From Microlunatus phosphovorus NM-1 (GTDB lineage: Bacteria > Actinomycetota > Actinomycetes > Propionibacteriales > Propionibacteriaceae): a stretch of DNA of 64,000 bases. How positions within the stretch are numbered: position 1 is the stretch's first letter; each line of letters begins with the position of its first letter. This document shows positions 37,856-47,461 of this stretch, one piece after another. The stretch is taken from contig NC_015635.1 in assembly GCF_000270245.1 (NCBI RefSeq), positions 1,178,001-1,242,000 on the forward strand. Reading direction: 5' to 3'. The position numbers were made by a program, and so were the translations under genes. The notes under the pieces are model-generated. The model searched no databases and was not told where the DNA came from. It saw only the letters and a program-made list of their open reading frames with translations.

Positions 37856-38112
37856 TGGCGAAGACCGCCACCGCAGCTGAGCTGCGCGGACTGAGCCGGG
37901 ACGAGCTCAACACCAAGGTGCGCGAGCTGAAGGAGGAGCTGTTCTCGCTCCGCTTCCAGGCCGCCACCGGGCAGCTGGAGTCGCACGGTCGACTCCGCGC
38001 CGTACGCAAGGACATCGCCCGGATCTACACGGTCATCCAGGAACGCACCCTGGGCATCGTGGACGACCCGGACGCCGCCGAGGTCGTCGAGGCGGAGAAG
38101 GTAGAGGCCTGA
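37855..38112 (+). CDS. rpmC: 50S ribosomal protein L29
   Basis: L29 of 85 aa at the tunnel exit. It has the two-helix core [20 protein letters not shown] and [19 protein letters not shown], plus an acidic C-terminal tail. Confidence 0.97.
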   Translation: MAKTATAAELRGLSRDELNTKVRELKEELFSLRFQAATGQLESHGRLRAVRKDIARIYTVIQERTLGIVDDPDAAEVVEAEKVEA

Positions 38113-38113
38113 G

Positions 38114-38449
38114 ATGAGTGAGAGCGTGAACGAGACCGTCGAGGTCGTCGAGACCCCGGACGAGGTCGTCGAGGTCGTGACCGAGGAGGCCGGCGAGGAG
38201 CGCGGCACCCGCAAGGTCCGCGAGGGCTACGTGGTCAGCGACAAGATGGATAAGACCGTCGTGGTCGCCGTGGAGGACCGGGTGAAGCACCGGCTGTACG
38301 GCAAGGTGCTGCGGCAGACGAACCGGCTGAAGGCGCACGACGAGACCAACAGCGCCGGTGTCGGTGACCGGGTTCGGATCATGGAGACCCGGCCGCTGTC
38401 GGCCACGAAGCGCTGGCGTCTCGTCAAGATCCTCGAGAAGGCCAAGTAA
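38114..38449 (+). CDS. rpsQ: 30S ribosomal protein S17
   Basis: S17 of 111 aa. The OB-fold core starts at [20 protein letters not shown]; about 30 acidic, Val/Glu-rich residues precede it, an actinobacterial-style extension. Signature [20 protein letters not shown] is present. ATGAGTGAG follows the rpmC stop by one base. Confidence 0.97.
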   Translation: MSESVNETVEVVETPDEVVEVVTEEAGEERGTRKVREGYVVSDKMDKTVVVAVEDRVKHRLYGKVLRQTNRLKAHDETNSAGVGDRVRIMETRPLSATKRWRLVKILEKAK

Positions 38450-38505
38450 CAAGTTCCGCAAGGCCCGGGAGACCGGGAACCGGTGAGACAACCAGGAGAT
38501 AACAG

Positions 38506-38874
38506 ATGATCCAGCAGGAGTCGCGGCTCAAGGTCGCCGACAACACCGGTGCGAAGGAGATCCTTTGCATCCGGGTGCTCGGCGGCTCCGGTCGCCGCTA
38601 CGCCGGCATCGGCGACGTGATCGTCGCCACCGTCAAGGACGCGATCCCCGGCGGGAACGTGAAGAAGGGCGACGTGGTCAAGGCCGTCGTCGTCCGTACG
38701 GTGAAGGAGCGTCGGCGTGCCGACGGTTCCTACATCAAGTTCGACGAGAACGCCGCCGTGATCTTGAAGAACGACGGCGAGCCGCGCGGCACCCGCATCT
38801 TCGGTCCGGTCGGCCGCGAGCTGCGCGAGAAGCGCTTCATGCGCATCATCTCGCTCGCCCCGGAGGTGATCTGA
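38506..38874 (+). CDS. rplN: 50S ribosomal protein L14
   Basis: L14 of 122 aa, forming an inter-subunit bridge. It begins [20 protein letters not shown] and carries the [20 protein letters not shown] signature. The ATG has CAGGAGA upstream. Confidence 0.98.
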   Translation: MIQQESRLKVADNTGAKEILCIRVLGGSGRRYAGIGDVIVATVKDAIPGGNVKKGDVVKAVVVRTVKERRRADGSYIKFDENAAVILKNDGEPRGTRIFGPVGRELREKRFMRIISLAPEVI

Positions 38875-38875
38875 C

Positions 38876-39259
38876 ATGACGAAGAACAAATTGCACGTGA
38901 TCAAGGGTGACCGGGTGAAGGTCATCGCAGGCAAGGACAAGGGCGCGGTCGGCGAGATCATCGCCGTGCATCCGGAGTCCTCGCGCGTCACGGTGTCCGG
39001 CGTGAACATCGTCAAGCGGCACCTGCGCGACACCTCGGCGCAGCCGCAGGGACGCCAGACCAAGGGCGGGATCGTCTCCTCCGAGGCGCCGATCCACGTG
39101 TCCAACGTCCAGCTGCTGGTCAAGAACAGCGACGGCGACGAGGTCGTGACCCGGGTCGGTTACAACCGGGTCGAGGTGACCAAGCGTCGTCCCGACGGCT
39201 CGGAGTACACCGGTACCCGCAGCATCCGGATCGCCCGTGCGACCGGAGAGGAGATCTGA
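38876..39259 (+). CDS. rplX: 50S ribosomal protein L24
   Basis: L24 of 127 aa, an assembly initiator. The KOW motif is [18 protein letters not shown], followed by [16 protein letters not shown]. Its stop overlaps the rplE start by one base. Confidence 0.97.
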   Translation: MTKNKLHVIKGDRVKVIAGKDKGAVGEIIAVHPESSRVTVSGVNIVKRHLRDTSAQPQGRQTKGGIVSSEAPIHVSNVQLLVKNSDGDEVVTRVGYNRVEVTKRRPDGSEYTGTRSIRIARATGEEI

Positions 39260-39885
39260 TGACCGCCACGACCACCGAGACTCGTACGGTGCCGCGGCTC
39301 AAGCAGCGCTATCGCGAAGAGATCGCGCCGGCGCTGCACAAGGAGTTCAACTACCCCAACGTGATGCAGATCCCCGGTCTGACCAAGATCGTGGTGAACA
39401 TGGGTGTCGGCGACGCCGCCCGTGACTCCAAGCTGATCGACGGTGCCGTCCGTGACCTGACCACCATCACCGGCCAGAAGCCGCAGGTGACTCGCTCCCG
39501 CAAGTCCATCGCGCAGTTCAAGCTGCGTGAGGGGATGCCGATCGGTGCGCACGTCACGCTGCGCGGCGACCGGATGTGGGAGTTCGCCGACCGGCTGCTG
39601 ACCCTGGCGTTGCCGCGGATCCGTGACTTCCGGGGGCTGAACAGCCACCAGTTCGACGGTCTGGGCAACTACACCTTCGGTCTCAACGAGCAGGTCATGT
39701 TCCACGAGATCGACCAGGACAAGATCGATCGCAGCCGGGGCATGGACATCACGTTCGTCACCACGGCGACGAACGACGACGAGGGTCGCGCGCTGCTTCG
39801 GCACCTGGGCTTCCCGTTCAACGACAACCCGAAGCCGGCGAAGTCGAAGGCCAAGGGCCCTCGCTACGCCGTACGCAAGAAGTGA
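39259..39885 (+). CDS. rplE: 50S ribosomal protein L5
   Basis: L5 of 208 aa, the 5S rRNA-binding protein of the central protuberance. Motifs [20 protein letters not shown] and [20 protein letters not shown] are intact. Confidence 0.98.
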   Translation: MTATTTETRTVPRLKQRYREEIAPALHKEFNYPNVMQIPGLTKIVVNMGVGDAARDSKLIDGAVRDLTTITGQKPQVTRSRKSIAQFKLREGMPIGAHVTLRGDRMWEFADRLLTLALPRIRDFRGLNSHQFDGLGNYTFGLNEQVMFHEIDQDKIDRSRGMDITFVTTATNDDEGRALLRHLGFPFNDNPKPAKSKAKGPRYAVRKK

Positions 39886-39902
39886 TCCGGGAGAGAATCT
39901 AG

Positions 39903-40088
39903 ATGGCAAAGACAGGCCTCAAGGTCAAGCAGGCCCGCAAGCCGAAGTTCAACGTGCGTGCCTACACGCGCTGCCAGAAGTGCGGGCGGCCGAAGGCGGT
40001 GTACCGCAAGTTCGGTCTCTGCCGGATCTGCCTCCGCTCCATGGCACACAAGGGCGAGCTTCCGGGCATCACCAAGTCGTCCTGGTGA
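39903..40088 (+). CDS. rpsZ: 30S ribosomal protein S14, zinc-binding short type
   Basis: S14 of 61 aa with four zinc ligands in [20 protein letters not shown]. This is the C+ form used in zinc-replete cells; the zinc-free paralogue, if present, lies elsewhere. A very long hairpin follows before rpsH. Confidence 0.97.
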   Translation: MAKTGLKVKQARKPKFNVRAYTRCQKCGRPKAVYRKFGLCRICLRSMAHKGELPGITKSSW

Positions 40089-40102
40089 GCTAGGTGTGTG
40101 GT

Positions 40103-40240
40103 GTCGTCGCAGTGCTCCGCTCCGGTCCTCGATGGATGGTCTCGGACAACCGGTCAGCCTCCGCAAGCTCCGGCTGACGGCCAGGCCCATCCACGTCCTT
40201 CGACCAACCATCGAGGACCGGAGCTCCGCACTCCGACGAC
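40103..40240. repeat. 138-base nested inverted repeat between rpsZ and rpsH
   Basis: 40103-40142 and 40201-40240 are reverse complements at 34 of 40 positions, with an uninterrupted 17-base run (gctccggtcctcgatgg). Inside lies a second hairpin, gtcagcc with ggctgac. It sits in the middle of the spc operon, leaving 125 bases before the rpsH ATG. It may be a small mobile palindrome or an attenuator or processing site. Confidence 0.85.
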
Positions 40241-40365
40241 AGTCACGCGGCACTCACCTGACGACTAGGTGCAGTCCTCTGCTCGAGACCCAACAAAGAC
40301 TCAAACCGGTGCAGGTCCGTTCGAATGATTCGGCGGAAACCGCTCCGAGAAGGAAGTAACTAGCA

Positions 40366-40773
40366 ATGACCATGACCGATCCGATTGCGGACATGTTGAC
40401 GCGGGTGCGGAACGCTTCGCAGGCGTACCACGACACCGCGGTGATGCCGCACAGCAAGATCAAGGTGGGGATCGCCGAGATCTTGGCCAACGAGGGCTAC
40501 ATCGCGGGATGGACCGTGAGTGAGCCGGCGGAGGGCGAGGTCGGCAAGACCTTGTCGATCACGCTGAAGTACGGCCAGAACCGGGAGCGCTCGATCGCGG
40601 GCGTCCGCCGGATCTCCAAGCCCGGTCTGCGGGTGTACGCGAAGTCGTCCAACCTGCCCAAGGTTCTGGGCGGGCTCGGCATCGCGATCATCTCCACCTC
40701 GCACGGGCTGATGACCGACAAGCAGGCACACGGCCAGAAGGTGGGCGGGGAAGTCCTCGCCTACGTCTGGTGA
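40366..40773 (+). CDS. rpsH: 30S ribosomal protein S8
   Basis: S8 of 135 aa, which binds the 16S central domain and in other bacteria represses the spc operon. It begins [20 protein letters not shown] and ends with the signature [20 protein letters not shown]. The ATG follows GAGAAGGAAGT. Confidence 0.98.
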   Translation: MTMTDPIADMLTRVRNASQAYHDTAVMPHSKIKVGIAEILANEGYIAGWTVSEPAEGEVGKTLSITLKYGQNRERSIAGVRRISKPGLRVYAKSSNLPKVLGGLGIAIISTSHGLMTDKQAHGQKVGGEVLAYVW

Positions 40774-40799
40774 CGTACTAGACACCAGAGAGGAAGAAC

Positions 40800-41342
40800 A
40801 TGTCTCGCATTGGCAAGCTGCCGATCGCCGTTCCGTCCGGTGTCGAAGTGGCCCTTGACGGTCAGAAGGTCCAGGTCAAGGGCCCGAAGGGCACTCTCGA
40901 GCACGTCGTCGCCGAGCCGATCACCATCGGTCGCGCCGAGAACGGTGAGATCGAGGTCAAGCGGCCCGACGACGAGCGACTGAGCAAGTCGCTGCACGGG
41001 CTGACCCGGACCCTGGTCTCCAACATGGTGGTCGGCGTCACCGCCGGCTACGAGAAGAAGCTCGAGATCGTCGGCGTCGGCTATCGCGTGATCTCCAAGG
41101 GTCCGAAGGAGCTGGAGTTCGCACTCGGCTTCTCGCACCCGGTCAAGGTGACCGCGCCGGAGGGCATCACCTTCGCCGTGGAGTCGAACACCAAGTTCTC
41201 GGTCCAGGGGATCGACAAGCAGCAGGTCGGTGAGGTCGCGGCCAACATCCGCAAGCTGCGCAAGCCCGAGCCGTACAAGGGCAAGGGCGTGAGGTACGCG
41301 GGCGAGCACGTCCGCCGCAAGGTCGGAAAGGCTGGTAAGTGA
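40800..41342 (+). CDS. rplF: 50S ribosomal protein L6
   Basis: L6 of 180 aa near the factor-binding site. It shows [20 protein letters not shown] and the signature [20 protein letters not shown]. Confidence 0.98.
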   Translation: MSRIGKLPIAVPSGVEVALDGQKVQVKGPKGTLEHVVAEPITIGRAENGEIEVKRPDDERLSKSLHGLTRTLVSNMVVGVTAGYEKKLEIVGVGYRVISKGPKELEFALGFSHPVKVTAPEGITFAVESNTKFSVQGIDKQQVGEVAANIRKLRKPEPYKGKGVRYAGEHVRRKVGKAGK

Positions 41343-41344
41343 TC

Positions 41345-41728
41345 ATGGCCGTCTCGCTGTCACACAACAAGCACACGGCTGCCAAGAAGGCCTCGCGGCT
41401 GCGGCGGCAGGTCCGCGTACGCAAGAAGATCTCCGGTTCGCCGGAGCGTCCCCGCCTGGTGGTCTCCAAGTCCGCCAAGCACATCTACGCCCAGGTGATC
41501 GACGACGTCGCGGGCCGTACGCTCGCGTCGGCCTCGACCATGGAGGCCGACGTGCGCGGTGCCGAGGGCGACAAGAGCGCCAAGGCCAAGCAGGTCGGTC
41601 TCGAGCTGGCGACCCGGGCCAAGGCGGCCGGGGTCGAGCAGGTCGTCTTCGACCGCGCCGGGCACAAGTACCACGGTCGGATCGCCGCGCTGGCTGACGG
41701 CGCGCGCGAGGGTGGCCTCGGATTCTGA
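41345..41728 (+). CDS. rplR: 50S ribosomal protein L18
   Basis: L18 of 127 aa, binding 5S rRNA. I chose the ATG at 41345 ([15 protein letters not shown]); an ATC-preceded GTG at 41339 would overlap the rplF stop and add two residues. The core reads [20 protein letters not shown] and ends with [20 protein letters not shown]. Confidence 0.96.
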   Translation: MAVSLSHNKHTAAKKASRLRRQVRVRKKISGSPERPRLVVSKSAKHIYAQVIDDVAGRTLASASTMEADVRGAEGDKSAKAKQVGLELATRAKAAGVEQVVFDRAGHKYHGRIAALADGAREGGLGF

Positions 41729-41748
41729 CGAGAGATAGGTAGAGCGAT

Positions 41749-42342
41749 ATGAGTGGAAGCCAGCGCCGCGGTGGCGGTGCAGGTGGCGACCGTCGCGGCC
41801 GTGACGATCGTCGTGGCCAAGGCGAGAAGAGCCAGTACATCGAGCGCGTCGTGGCCATCAACCGGGTGGCCAAGGTCGTGAAGGGTGGTCGTCGGTTCAG
41901 CTTCACCGCGCTGGTCGTGGTGGGCGACGGAGACGGCACCGTGGGTGTCGGCTATGGGAAGGCCAAGGAGGTGCCCGCGGCGATCGCCAAGGGTGTCGAG
42001 GAGGCCAAGAAGCACTTCTTCACCGTGCCGCGGATCCAGGGGACCATCCCGCATCCGGTGCAGGGTGAGAAGGCCGCTGGTGTGGTGCTGCTGCGTCCGG
42101 CGTCGCCCGGTACCGGTGTCATCGCCGGTGGTTCGGCTCGTGCGGTGCTCGAGTGCGCCGGCGTGCACGACGTGCTCGCCAAGTCGCTGGGCTCGGCCAA
42201 CGCCATCAACGTGGTGCACGCCACGGTCGAGGCGTTGCAGGGTCTGGAGCGGCCAGAGGCTGTTGCCAAGCGGCGCGGCAAGGCTGTCGAGGACGTCGCC
42301 CCGGCCGCTCTGCTGAAGGCTCAGAAGGAGGCTGCGCACTGA
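41749..42342 (+). CDS. rpsE: 30S ribosomal protein S5
   Basis: S5 of 197 aa, part of the mRNA helicase and fidelity surface. Core motifs [20 protein letters not shown] and [20 protein letters not shown] are present after an Arg/Gly-rich start. The TGATG overlap leads into rpmD. Confidence 0.98.
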   Translation: MSGSQRRGGGAGGDRRGRDDRRGQGEKSQYIERVVAINRVAKVVKGGRRFSFTALVVVGDGDGTVGVGYGKAKEVPAAIAKGVEEAKKHFFTVPRIQGTIPHPVQGEKAAGVVLLRPASPGTGVIAGGSARAVLECAGVHDVLAKSLGSANAINVVHATVEALQGLERPEAVAKRRGKAVEDVAPAALLKAQKEAAH

Positions 42343-42524
42343 TGACTCGTCTCAAGGTCAGCCAGGTCAAGTCCAGCATCGGTGGCAAGCAGAATCAGCG
42401 CGACACGCTGCGTTCCCTCGGTCTCAAGCGGATCGGGGACGTGGCGGCGCACGAGGACCGTCCCGAGATCCGGGGCATGATCAACACGGTGTCCCACCTG
42501 GTCACCGTCGAGGAGGTGGAGTGA
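42342..42524 (+). CDS. rpmD: 50S ribosomal protein L30
   Basis: L30 of 60 aa, [20 protein letters not shown], with the conserved [11 protein letters not shown]. It starts on the last base of rpsE and ends one base before rplO. Confidence 0.97.
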   Translation: MTRLKVSQVKSSIGGKQNQRDTLRSLGLKRIGDVAAHEDRPEIRGMINTVSHLVTVEEVE

Positions 42525-42525
42525 C

Positions 42526-42966
42526 ATGGCACTGAAGGTCCATCACCTTCGTCCGGCTCCGGGCGCCAAGACCGCCAAGACCCGCGTGGGTCGCGGTGAG
42601 GGCTCCAAGGGCAAGACCGCCGGTCGCGGCACCAAGGGCTCCAAGGCCCGTAACAACATCCCCGAGGCGTTCGAGGGTGGGCAGATGCCGCTGCACATGC
42701 GCGTCCCGAAGCTGCGCGGCTTCAAGAACCCGTTCCGGGTCGAGTATCAGATCGTCAACGTGGCCCGGATCGGGGAGCTGTTCCCCGAGGGTGGCGTTGT
42801 CGGTGTCGATGAGCTCGTCGACAAGGGTGCGGTCCGTGCGGGCCAGCCCGTCAAGGTGCTCGGCAACGGCGACCTCGCCGTGGCCGTGCAGGTGAGCGCG
42901 CACGCGTTCTCCGGCAGCGCCAAGGCCAAGATCGCCGCTGCCGGTGGGTCCACCACCGAGCTGTGA
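42526..42966 (+). CDS. rplO: 50S ribosomal protein L15
   Basis: L15 of 146 aa, a late assembly protein. It carries [20 protein letters not shown] and ends with the signature [20 protein letters not shown]. It is the last gene before a strong terminator. Confidence 0.98.
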   Translation: MALKVHHLRPAPGAKTAKTRVGRGEGSKGKTAGRGTKGSKARNNIPEAFEGGQMPLHMRVPKLRGFKNPFRVEYQIVNVARIGELFPEGGVVGVDELVDKGAVRAGQPVKVLGNGDLAVAVQVSAHAFSGSAKAKIAAAGGSTTEL

Positions 42967-43006
42967 TCGCCTGACCGGCTCCACGTGAGTCGGCGCGTAC
43001 GTACGA

Positions 43007-43039
43007 CAAGGGCCGCCCGGGATTCCCGGGCGGCCCTTG
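43007..43039 (+). terminator. spc operon terminator after rplO
   Basis: caagggccgcccggg pairs perfectly with cccgggcggcccttg around a 3-base loop. It splits secY-adk-map from the ribosomal genes. In the rest of the 42967-43343 interval I see no gene; a TAGAGT at 43246 might be a -10 for secY but lacks a good -35. Confidence 0.8.
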
Positions 43040-43343
43040 CTCCGTCTTCGGGCCCGAATCCTCTCCGGCCCTCCCGCGGTTTTGTCTCACTGTCCACGTC
43101 AGAGGTGGACAGCGGAACAGAATCGGGGTCTGGGAGCGCCCGGTTGGCCGAGGGCAACGCCGGTACGCCCGCCCCAGGAGGGGCGCTCGCGTCGCTGGAT
43201 CCCAGTCGACGGGCGTACGATGCTCGGTTCGGCGCGATCTCTTGGTAGAGTCGGGCGGTCCTGTGCGTGAGCCGCACGGGGCGGCAGTCGCAGATCCAGC
43301 GGCTCAGACTCAGGTCAGCAGCAAGCAGAAGGGGAGGGCAGGA

Positions 43344-44651
43344 GTGCTCGCCGCGTTCGCCAACGCATTCCGGACTCCGGACCTACGCAAGAAGATCTTT
43401 TTCACGCTGGGCATCTTGGCCGTCTTCCGGCTGGGGTCGATCATCCCGACCCCGAACGTGAATGTCCAGCAAGTCAATTTCTGCCTCCGCCAGGCCACCA
43501 CCGGTGACCAGCAGGGGCTCTATTCGTTGATCAACCTCTTCTCCGGTGGAGCGCTGCTCCAACTGGCGATCTTCGCGCTCGGCATCATGCCGTACATCAC
43601 TGCGAGCATCATCTTGCAGTTGCTGACCGTGGTCATTCCGCGGCTTGAGGCCTTGAAGAAAGAGGGTCAGTCCGGTCAGACGAAGATCACTCAGTACACG
43701 CGTTATCTGACGCTGGTGCTGGCACTGCTGAACTCGACGGCATTCGTGACGCTCGCCGTCAACGATCAGCTGTTCGTCGGCTGCCCCGGACTGGTGCACG
43801 ACACCAGCATCTTCCCGGTCATCGTGATGATCCTGACCATGACCGCCGGCACCAGCATCATCATGTGGCTGGGCGAGCTGATCACCGAGCGCGGTGTCGG
43901 CAACGGCATGTCGGTGCTGATCTTCACCCAGATCGCCGCCACCTTCCCCAGCGCCTTGTGGGCGTTGCGGGTGGCTCGTCCGGGCGCCAACGGCTGGGTC
44001 GTCTTCCTGCTGGTGCTGGCTCTCGGCCTGGCGGTGATGCTGGCCGTGATCTACATCGAACTGGCGCAACGCCGGATCCCCGTGCAGTACGCCAAGCGAA
44101 TGGTCGGCCGCCGCGTGTTCGGTGGGACGACGACGTACATCCCGATCAAGATCAACCAGGCCGGCGTCATCCCGGTCATCTTCGCCAGCTCGCTGCTCTA
44201 TATCCCGGCCCTGTACGCCCAGTTCCGGCCGGATGCGCCGGCCTCGGCCTGGATCCAGGCGCACTTCGTCCGTGGCGACCACCCGATCTACATGATCACC
44301 TACTTCCTGCTGAACGTGTTCTTCTGCTACTTCTACGTGGCGATCACGTTCAATCCCGAGGAAGTCGCGGACAACATGAAGAAGTACGGCGGCTTCATCC
44401 CGGGGATCCGGGCGGGCAAGCCGACCGAGCAATATCTGGCCTACGTGCTGTCCCGGCTGACGTTCCCCGGATCCATGTATCTGGGCATTTTGGCCCTGCT
44501 CCCGTCGGTGGCATTCATCTTTTTGGACGCCAACCAGAACTTCCCCTTCGGCGGAACCTCTATCCTCATCATCGTCGGTGTAGGCCTGGACACGGTCAAG
44601 CAGATCGAGAGCCAGCTGCAACAACGCAACTACGAAGGGTTTCTCCGCTGA
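43344..44651 (+). CDS. secY: Preprotein translocase subunit SecY
   Basis: The channel of the Sec translocon, with ten predicted helices. I chose the GTG at 43344 because GGGGAGG lies about 7 bases upstream and the product (435 aa) then begins (V)LAAFANAFRTPDLRKKIFF as in other actinobacteria. Motifs GIMPYITASIILQLLTVVIP (helix 2 region), ITERGVGNGMS and KYGGFIPGIRAGKPTEQYL are intact. Its stop overlaps the adk start by one base. Confidence 0.97.
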   Translation: MLAAFANAFRTPDLRKKIFFTLGILAVFRLGSIIPTPNVNVQQVNFCLRQATTGDQQGLYSLINLFSGGALLQLAIFALGIMPYITASIILQLLTVVIPRLEALKKEGQSGQTKITQYTRYLTLVLALLNSTAFVTLAVNDQLFVGCPGLVHDTSIFPVIVMILTMTAGTSIIMWLGELITERGVGNGMSVLIFTQIAATFPSALWALRVARPGANGWVVFLLVLALGLAVMLAVIYIELAQRRIPVQYAKRMVGRRVFGGTTTYIPIKINQAGVIPVIFASSLLYIPALYAQFRPDAPASAWIQAHFVRGDHPIYMITYFLLNVFFCYFYVAITFNPEEVADNMKKYGGFIPGIRAGKPTEQYLAYVLSRLTFPGSMYLGILALLPSVAFIFLDANQNFPFGGTSILIIVGVGLDTVKQIESQLQQRNYEGFLR

Positions 44652-45265
44652 TGCGACTCCTCATCATGGGTCCTCCCGGTGCCGGCAAGGGCACCCAGGC
44701 CAAGCTGATCGCCGAGCACTACGGCATCCCGGCCATCTCCACCGGCGACATCTTCCGGTCGATGAAGACCGCCGACACCCCGCTGGCGCGCCAGGTGCGC
44801 GACATCATGAACTCCGGCGGGTATGTCAGCGACGACATCACCAATCAGATCGTCGCCGAGCGGTTGGCCGAGCCGGACTGCGAAGGTGGCTTCCTGCTGG
44901 ACGGCTATCCGCGCACGCTCGCCCAGGTGGAGACGCTGGATGCGGCTCTGGTCGGATCTGGCACGCCCCTGGACGCGGTGCTGGCGCTGACCGCCGACAC
45001 CGACGAGGTGGTCGCGCGGCTGCTGAAGCGGGCCGAGATCGAGGGCCGCTCCGATGACAACGAGGACACCATTCGGGTCCGGCTCCAGACGTACGCCGAC
45101 CAGACGGCCCCGTTGCTGGAGGTCTACGGCAACCACGGCCTGCTGGTCGAGGTCGACGGGCTGGGCGGGATCGAGGAGGTCTCCGAGCGGGTGTTCGCTG
45201 CGCTCGACGGCAAGCTCGCCGAAGGCCTGGTCGCCACTGCCGAACTGGTCGAGGATCCGTCCTGA
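44651..45265 (+). CDS. adk: Adenylate kinase
   Basis: Converts AMP and ATP to two ADP. The 204-residue product has P-loop GPPGAGKGT, AMP-site STGDIFR and GFLLDGYPRT. After VARLLKR it passes straight to AEIEGRSDDNEDTIRVRL, so it has the short LID without a zinc finger. It is translationally coupled to secY and leads into map. Confidence 0.97.
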   Translation: MRLLIMGPPGAGKGTQAKLIAEHYGIPAISTGDIFRSMKTADTPLARQVRDIMNSGGYVSDDITNQIVAERLAEPDCEGGFLLDGYPRTLAQVETLDAALVGSGTPLDAVLALTADTDEVVARLLKRAEIEGRSDDNEDTIRVRLQTYADQTAPLLEVYGNHGLLVEVDGLGGIEEVSERVFAALDGKLAEGLVATAELVEDPS

Positions 45266-46095
45266 GTCGGTTCAAGCGACGCTCCGGCATCGAGATCAAG
45301 ACGCCGGAGGAACTGGTCGGCATGCGCCGAGCCGGTCTGGTGGTGGCCGATGCCCTGGCGACGACGGCGACCGCGGTCAAGGCCGGCATCACCACGGCCG
45401 AACTGGATGCGGTCGCGGCCCAGGTGATCTGTAGCTCGGGAGCGACGCCGTCCTTCCTCGGCTACCTGGGCTACCCGGCGACGACCTGCATCTCGGTCAA
45501 CAACGAGATCGTGCACGGCATCCCGGGACCGCGAGTGCTGGCCGACGGCGACACGATCTCGATCGACTGCGGTGCGATCGTCGAAGGGTGGCACGGAGAC
45601 TCCGCGGTGACAGTGCAGGTCGGCACGGGATCGGCTGAGGCGACGGCGCTGAGCGAGGCCACCAGGCTGGCCATGTGGCACGGCATCGGCGCGGCCCGGC
45701 TGGGCGGCCGGATCGGTGACATCTCCTCGGCGATCGAGGACTATGTGGACTCGTTGGCGACGGCGTACGGGATCGTCGCCGACTACACCGGCCACGGGAT
45801 CGGCTCGGCCATGCATCAGCCGCCCGATGTGCCCAACGTGGGGCGGGCCGGCAAGGGTCCCAAGATCGTGCTCGGGATGGCCCTGGCGATCGAGCCGATG
45901 CTGACGGCCGGTGAGCCGGACAACTCGGTGCTCGGCGACGACTGGACCGTGGTCACCGATGACGGCTCCATCGCCTGCCACTGGGAGCACACCATGACAG
46001 TCACCGAGCAGGGGATCTGGGTGCTCACCTCACCCGATGGCGGTGAGGCGATGCTGGCCAGGTTGGGCGTGCCCTTCGGTCCGCTGGCCGACTGA
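45262..46095 (+). CDS. map: Methionine aminopeptidase, type I
   Basis: Removes the initiator Met. The five metal ligands are visible: Asp in SIDCGA, Asp in HGDSAV, His in GHGIGSAMHQPP, Glu in LAIEPM and Glu in WEHTMTV. The first ATG (45322) would cut off SGIEIKTPEELVG, a conserved N-terminal stretch. The frame runs back to a CTG at 45262 that overlaps the adk stop (CTGA) and has GAGGA at 45250-45254, so I favour this CTG start, giving 277 aa. In many actinobacteria infA and rpsM follow; here they do not. Confidence 0.93.
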   Translation: MSRFKRRSGIEIKTPEELVGMRRAGLVVADALATTATAVKAGITTAELDAVAAQVICSSGATPSFLGYLGYPATTCISVNNEIVHGIPGPRVLADGDTISIDCGAIVEGWHGDSAVTVQVGTGSAEATALSEATRLAMWHGIGAARLGGRIGDISSAIEDYVDSLATAYGIVADYTGHGIGSAMHQPPDVPNVGRAGKGPKIVLGMALAIEPMLTAGEPDNSVLGDDWTVVTDDGSIACHWEHTMTVTEQGIWVLTSPDGGEAMLARLGVPFGPLAD

Positions 46096-46122
46096 CTGAC
46101 GAAGTCGCCACCCCCTACTCGG

Positions 46123-46251
46123 CAATTTCCATCCATGGTCGGAAACTGGGCGTCTCGGCGTTCCGTCTGGCCGGCAATTTCCACCCGTGGGCGCGTTTCC
46201 TGGTACGAGGAGGTCTCGGAGGTCTGATCTTCCGCCCATGGATGGAAATTG
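46123..46251. repeat. Repeat region after map with 16-bp inverted repeats
   Basis: caatttccatccatgg at 46123-46138 is the exact reverse complement of 46236-46251, and a related unit (caatttccacccgtgg) lies near 46174. The 46096-46388 interval holds no gene. Confidence 0.7.
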
Positions 46252-46388
46252 AGCATCCAGACAGGGACCGAAACATGCCGCGGCGAGGTTGGCGATGCGC
46301 ATCGGCTGACAGAACGGTGACAGACTTGCGGCTCAACCCTCTCGACCCGGCGTGTTGCCGCATTCTGCGCGGTTGAGCGGAGGATTTG

Positions 46389-46970
46389 TCACGGTTCCCA
46401 CGCGGGATCGCGGCCGATGAAGGCGATCAGCCGGTCCTGGGTCGAGGCGTCGTCGGGTACGGGCACCCGTGGACCGTATTGACCGGAGGCACGCAGGATC
46501 TCGTCCCATGGCTCCATTCCGGCCAACAGCACGGCGCAGGTCTCCTCATCCAACGTGTCGTCCTGGCCGGACGCTCGGGCCAGGTCCCAGGTGTGCAGGA
46601 AGACGTCGGTCGTGTAGAACTGGTCGATCGCGGCGCCGAGTTGGTGGGTTCCTGCGCGTGGATGGGTGAATTCCTGATCGGCGTCCGGTCCGTCGAGGAG
46701 CGCTTGCATGGCGGCGGTGTGCGCGTGCCAGGCTCCCGCCGGGTCGGCGACGGCTGGTCCGTCCGTTGGCAGGTCGATTCCGCCCGCGGCGAGGAAGGCC
46801 GGCATCCATTCGACCAGATGCGCGACCACGTCCCGGGCCACCCAGCCGTCGACCGGAGCTGGCGCCTCCCAGTCACGGACCCCGTCGACCCGGGCCGAGA
46901 AGCCGGCGGCCACCGCCGCATGCCGCTCGGCCGGGGCACTAGGTGAACTCGGGGAAGCGGGGGAGCTCAC
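46389..46970 (-). CDS. TIGR03086-like protein, mycothiol-dependent maleylpyruvate isomerase (DinB-like) domain
   Basis: A 193-residue protein of the MDMPI/DinB-like fold: a four-helix bundle with metal-binding His. It shows the N-terminal WEAPAPVDGWVARDVVAHLV, with one His, and the later QFYTTDVFLHTWDLARASGQ, with a second. Members are common in mycothiol-making actinobacteria and most lack a known substrate. It overlaps the upstream SRPBCC gene by 4 bases and is third in the arsR operon. Confidence 0.82.
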   Translation of the reverse strand: MSSPASPSSPSAPAERHAAVAAGFSARVDGVRDWEAPAPVDGWVARDVVAHLVEWMPAFLAAGGIDLPTDGPAVADPAGAWHAHTAAMQALLDGPDADQEFTHPRAGTHQLGAAIDQFYTTDVFLHTWDLARASGQDDTLDEETCAVLLAGMEPWDEILRASGQYGPRVPVPDDASTQDRLIAFIGRDPAWEP

Positions 46971-47461
46971 AGCGCGCCTTCGGTCAGTAGCTGGTCGATC
47001 TTGGCGTAACCGTCGTTGACGCCGACCTCCATACCACTGCGCAACCAGGCGTCCCGGCTCTCGAAGGAGTCGACCAGTGACTGACCGTGCAGTCGAGTCC
47101 GCCCATCGCCCAGGTCCTCGAACCGGACGGTCTCCAGCGAGACCTCTTCCGGCATGCCCTCCCAGGTGAAGGTCTGCACAATGGTGTCCTCGCCGATTCG
47201 GTGGAAGCAGCCGCGGAACGCGTACTCCTGACCGTCTTGTCCGGACCCGACGAAGCGCCAGCTGCCGCCATCGCGGACGTCCCAGACGTCGATGGTGGCC
47301 TCCGTCCCGTTTGGTCCGACCCAGCGGACGTACAGCTCCGGGTCCAGGTGGGCCCTCATCAGTTGCGCCGGGGTGGCGGCAAAGTCCCGGGTGACCCGGA
47401 TGATCGGCAGCTTTTCGTCGGCAACGATGGTTGCCTCGGGGCTGGTGGTTGTGGTGTTCAT
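46967..47461 (-). CDS. SRPBCC (AHSA1-like) domain protein
   Basis: A 164-residue START-like fold protein of the activator-of-Hsp90 homologue type. It carries ITRDFAATPAQLMRAHLDPE, the YVRWVGP motif, then GGSWRFVGSGQDGQEYAFRG and LTEGAL at the end. Such proteins bind small hydrophobic molecules. It overlaps arsR and the MDMPI gene by ATGA at both ends, a common actinobacterial three-gene unit. Confidence 0.88.
   Translation of the reverse strand: MNTTTTSPEATIVADEKLPIIRVTRDFAATPAQLMRAHLDPELYVRWVGPNGTEATIDVWDVRDGGSWRFVGSGQDGQEYAFRGCFHRIGEDTIVQTFTWEGMPEEVSLETVRFEDLGDGRTRLHGQSLVDSFESRDAWLRSGMEVGVNDGYAKIDQLLTEGAL

Noticed and set aside
43223-43251. secY promoter with TAGAGT as -10
   Set aside because: The sequence at the -35 distance (ctcggt) is a poor match, so it is not listed as a feature.
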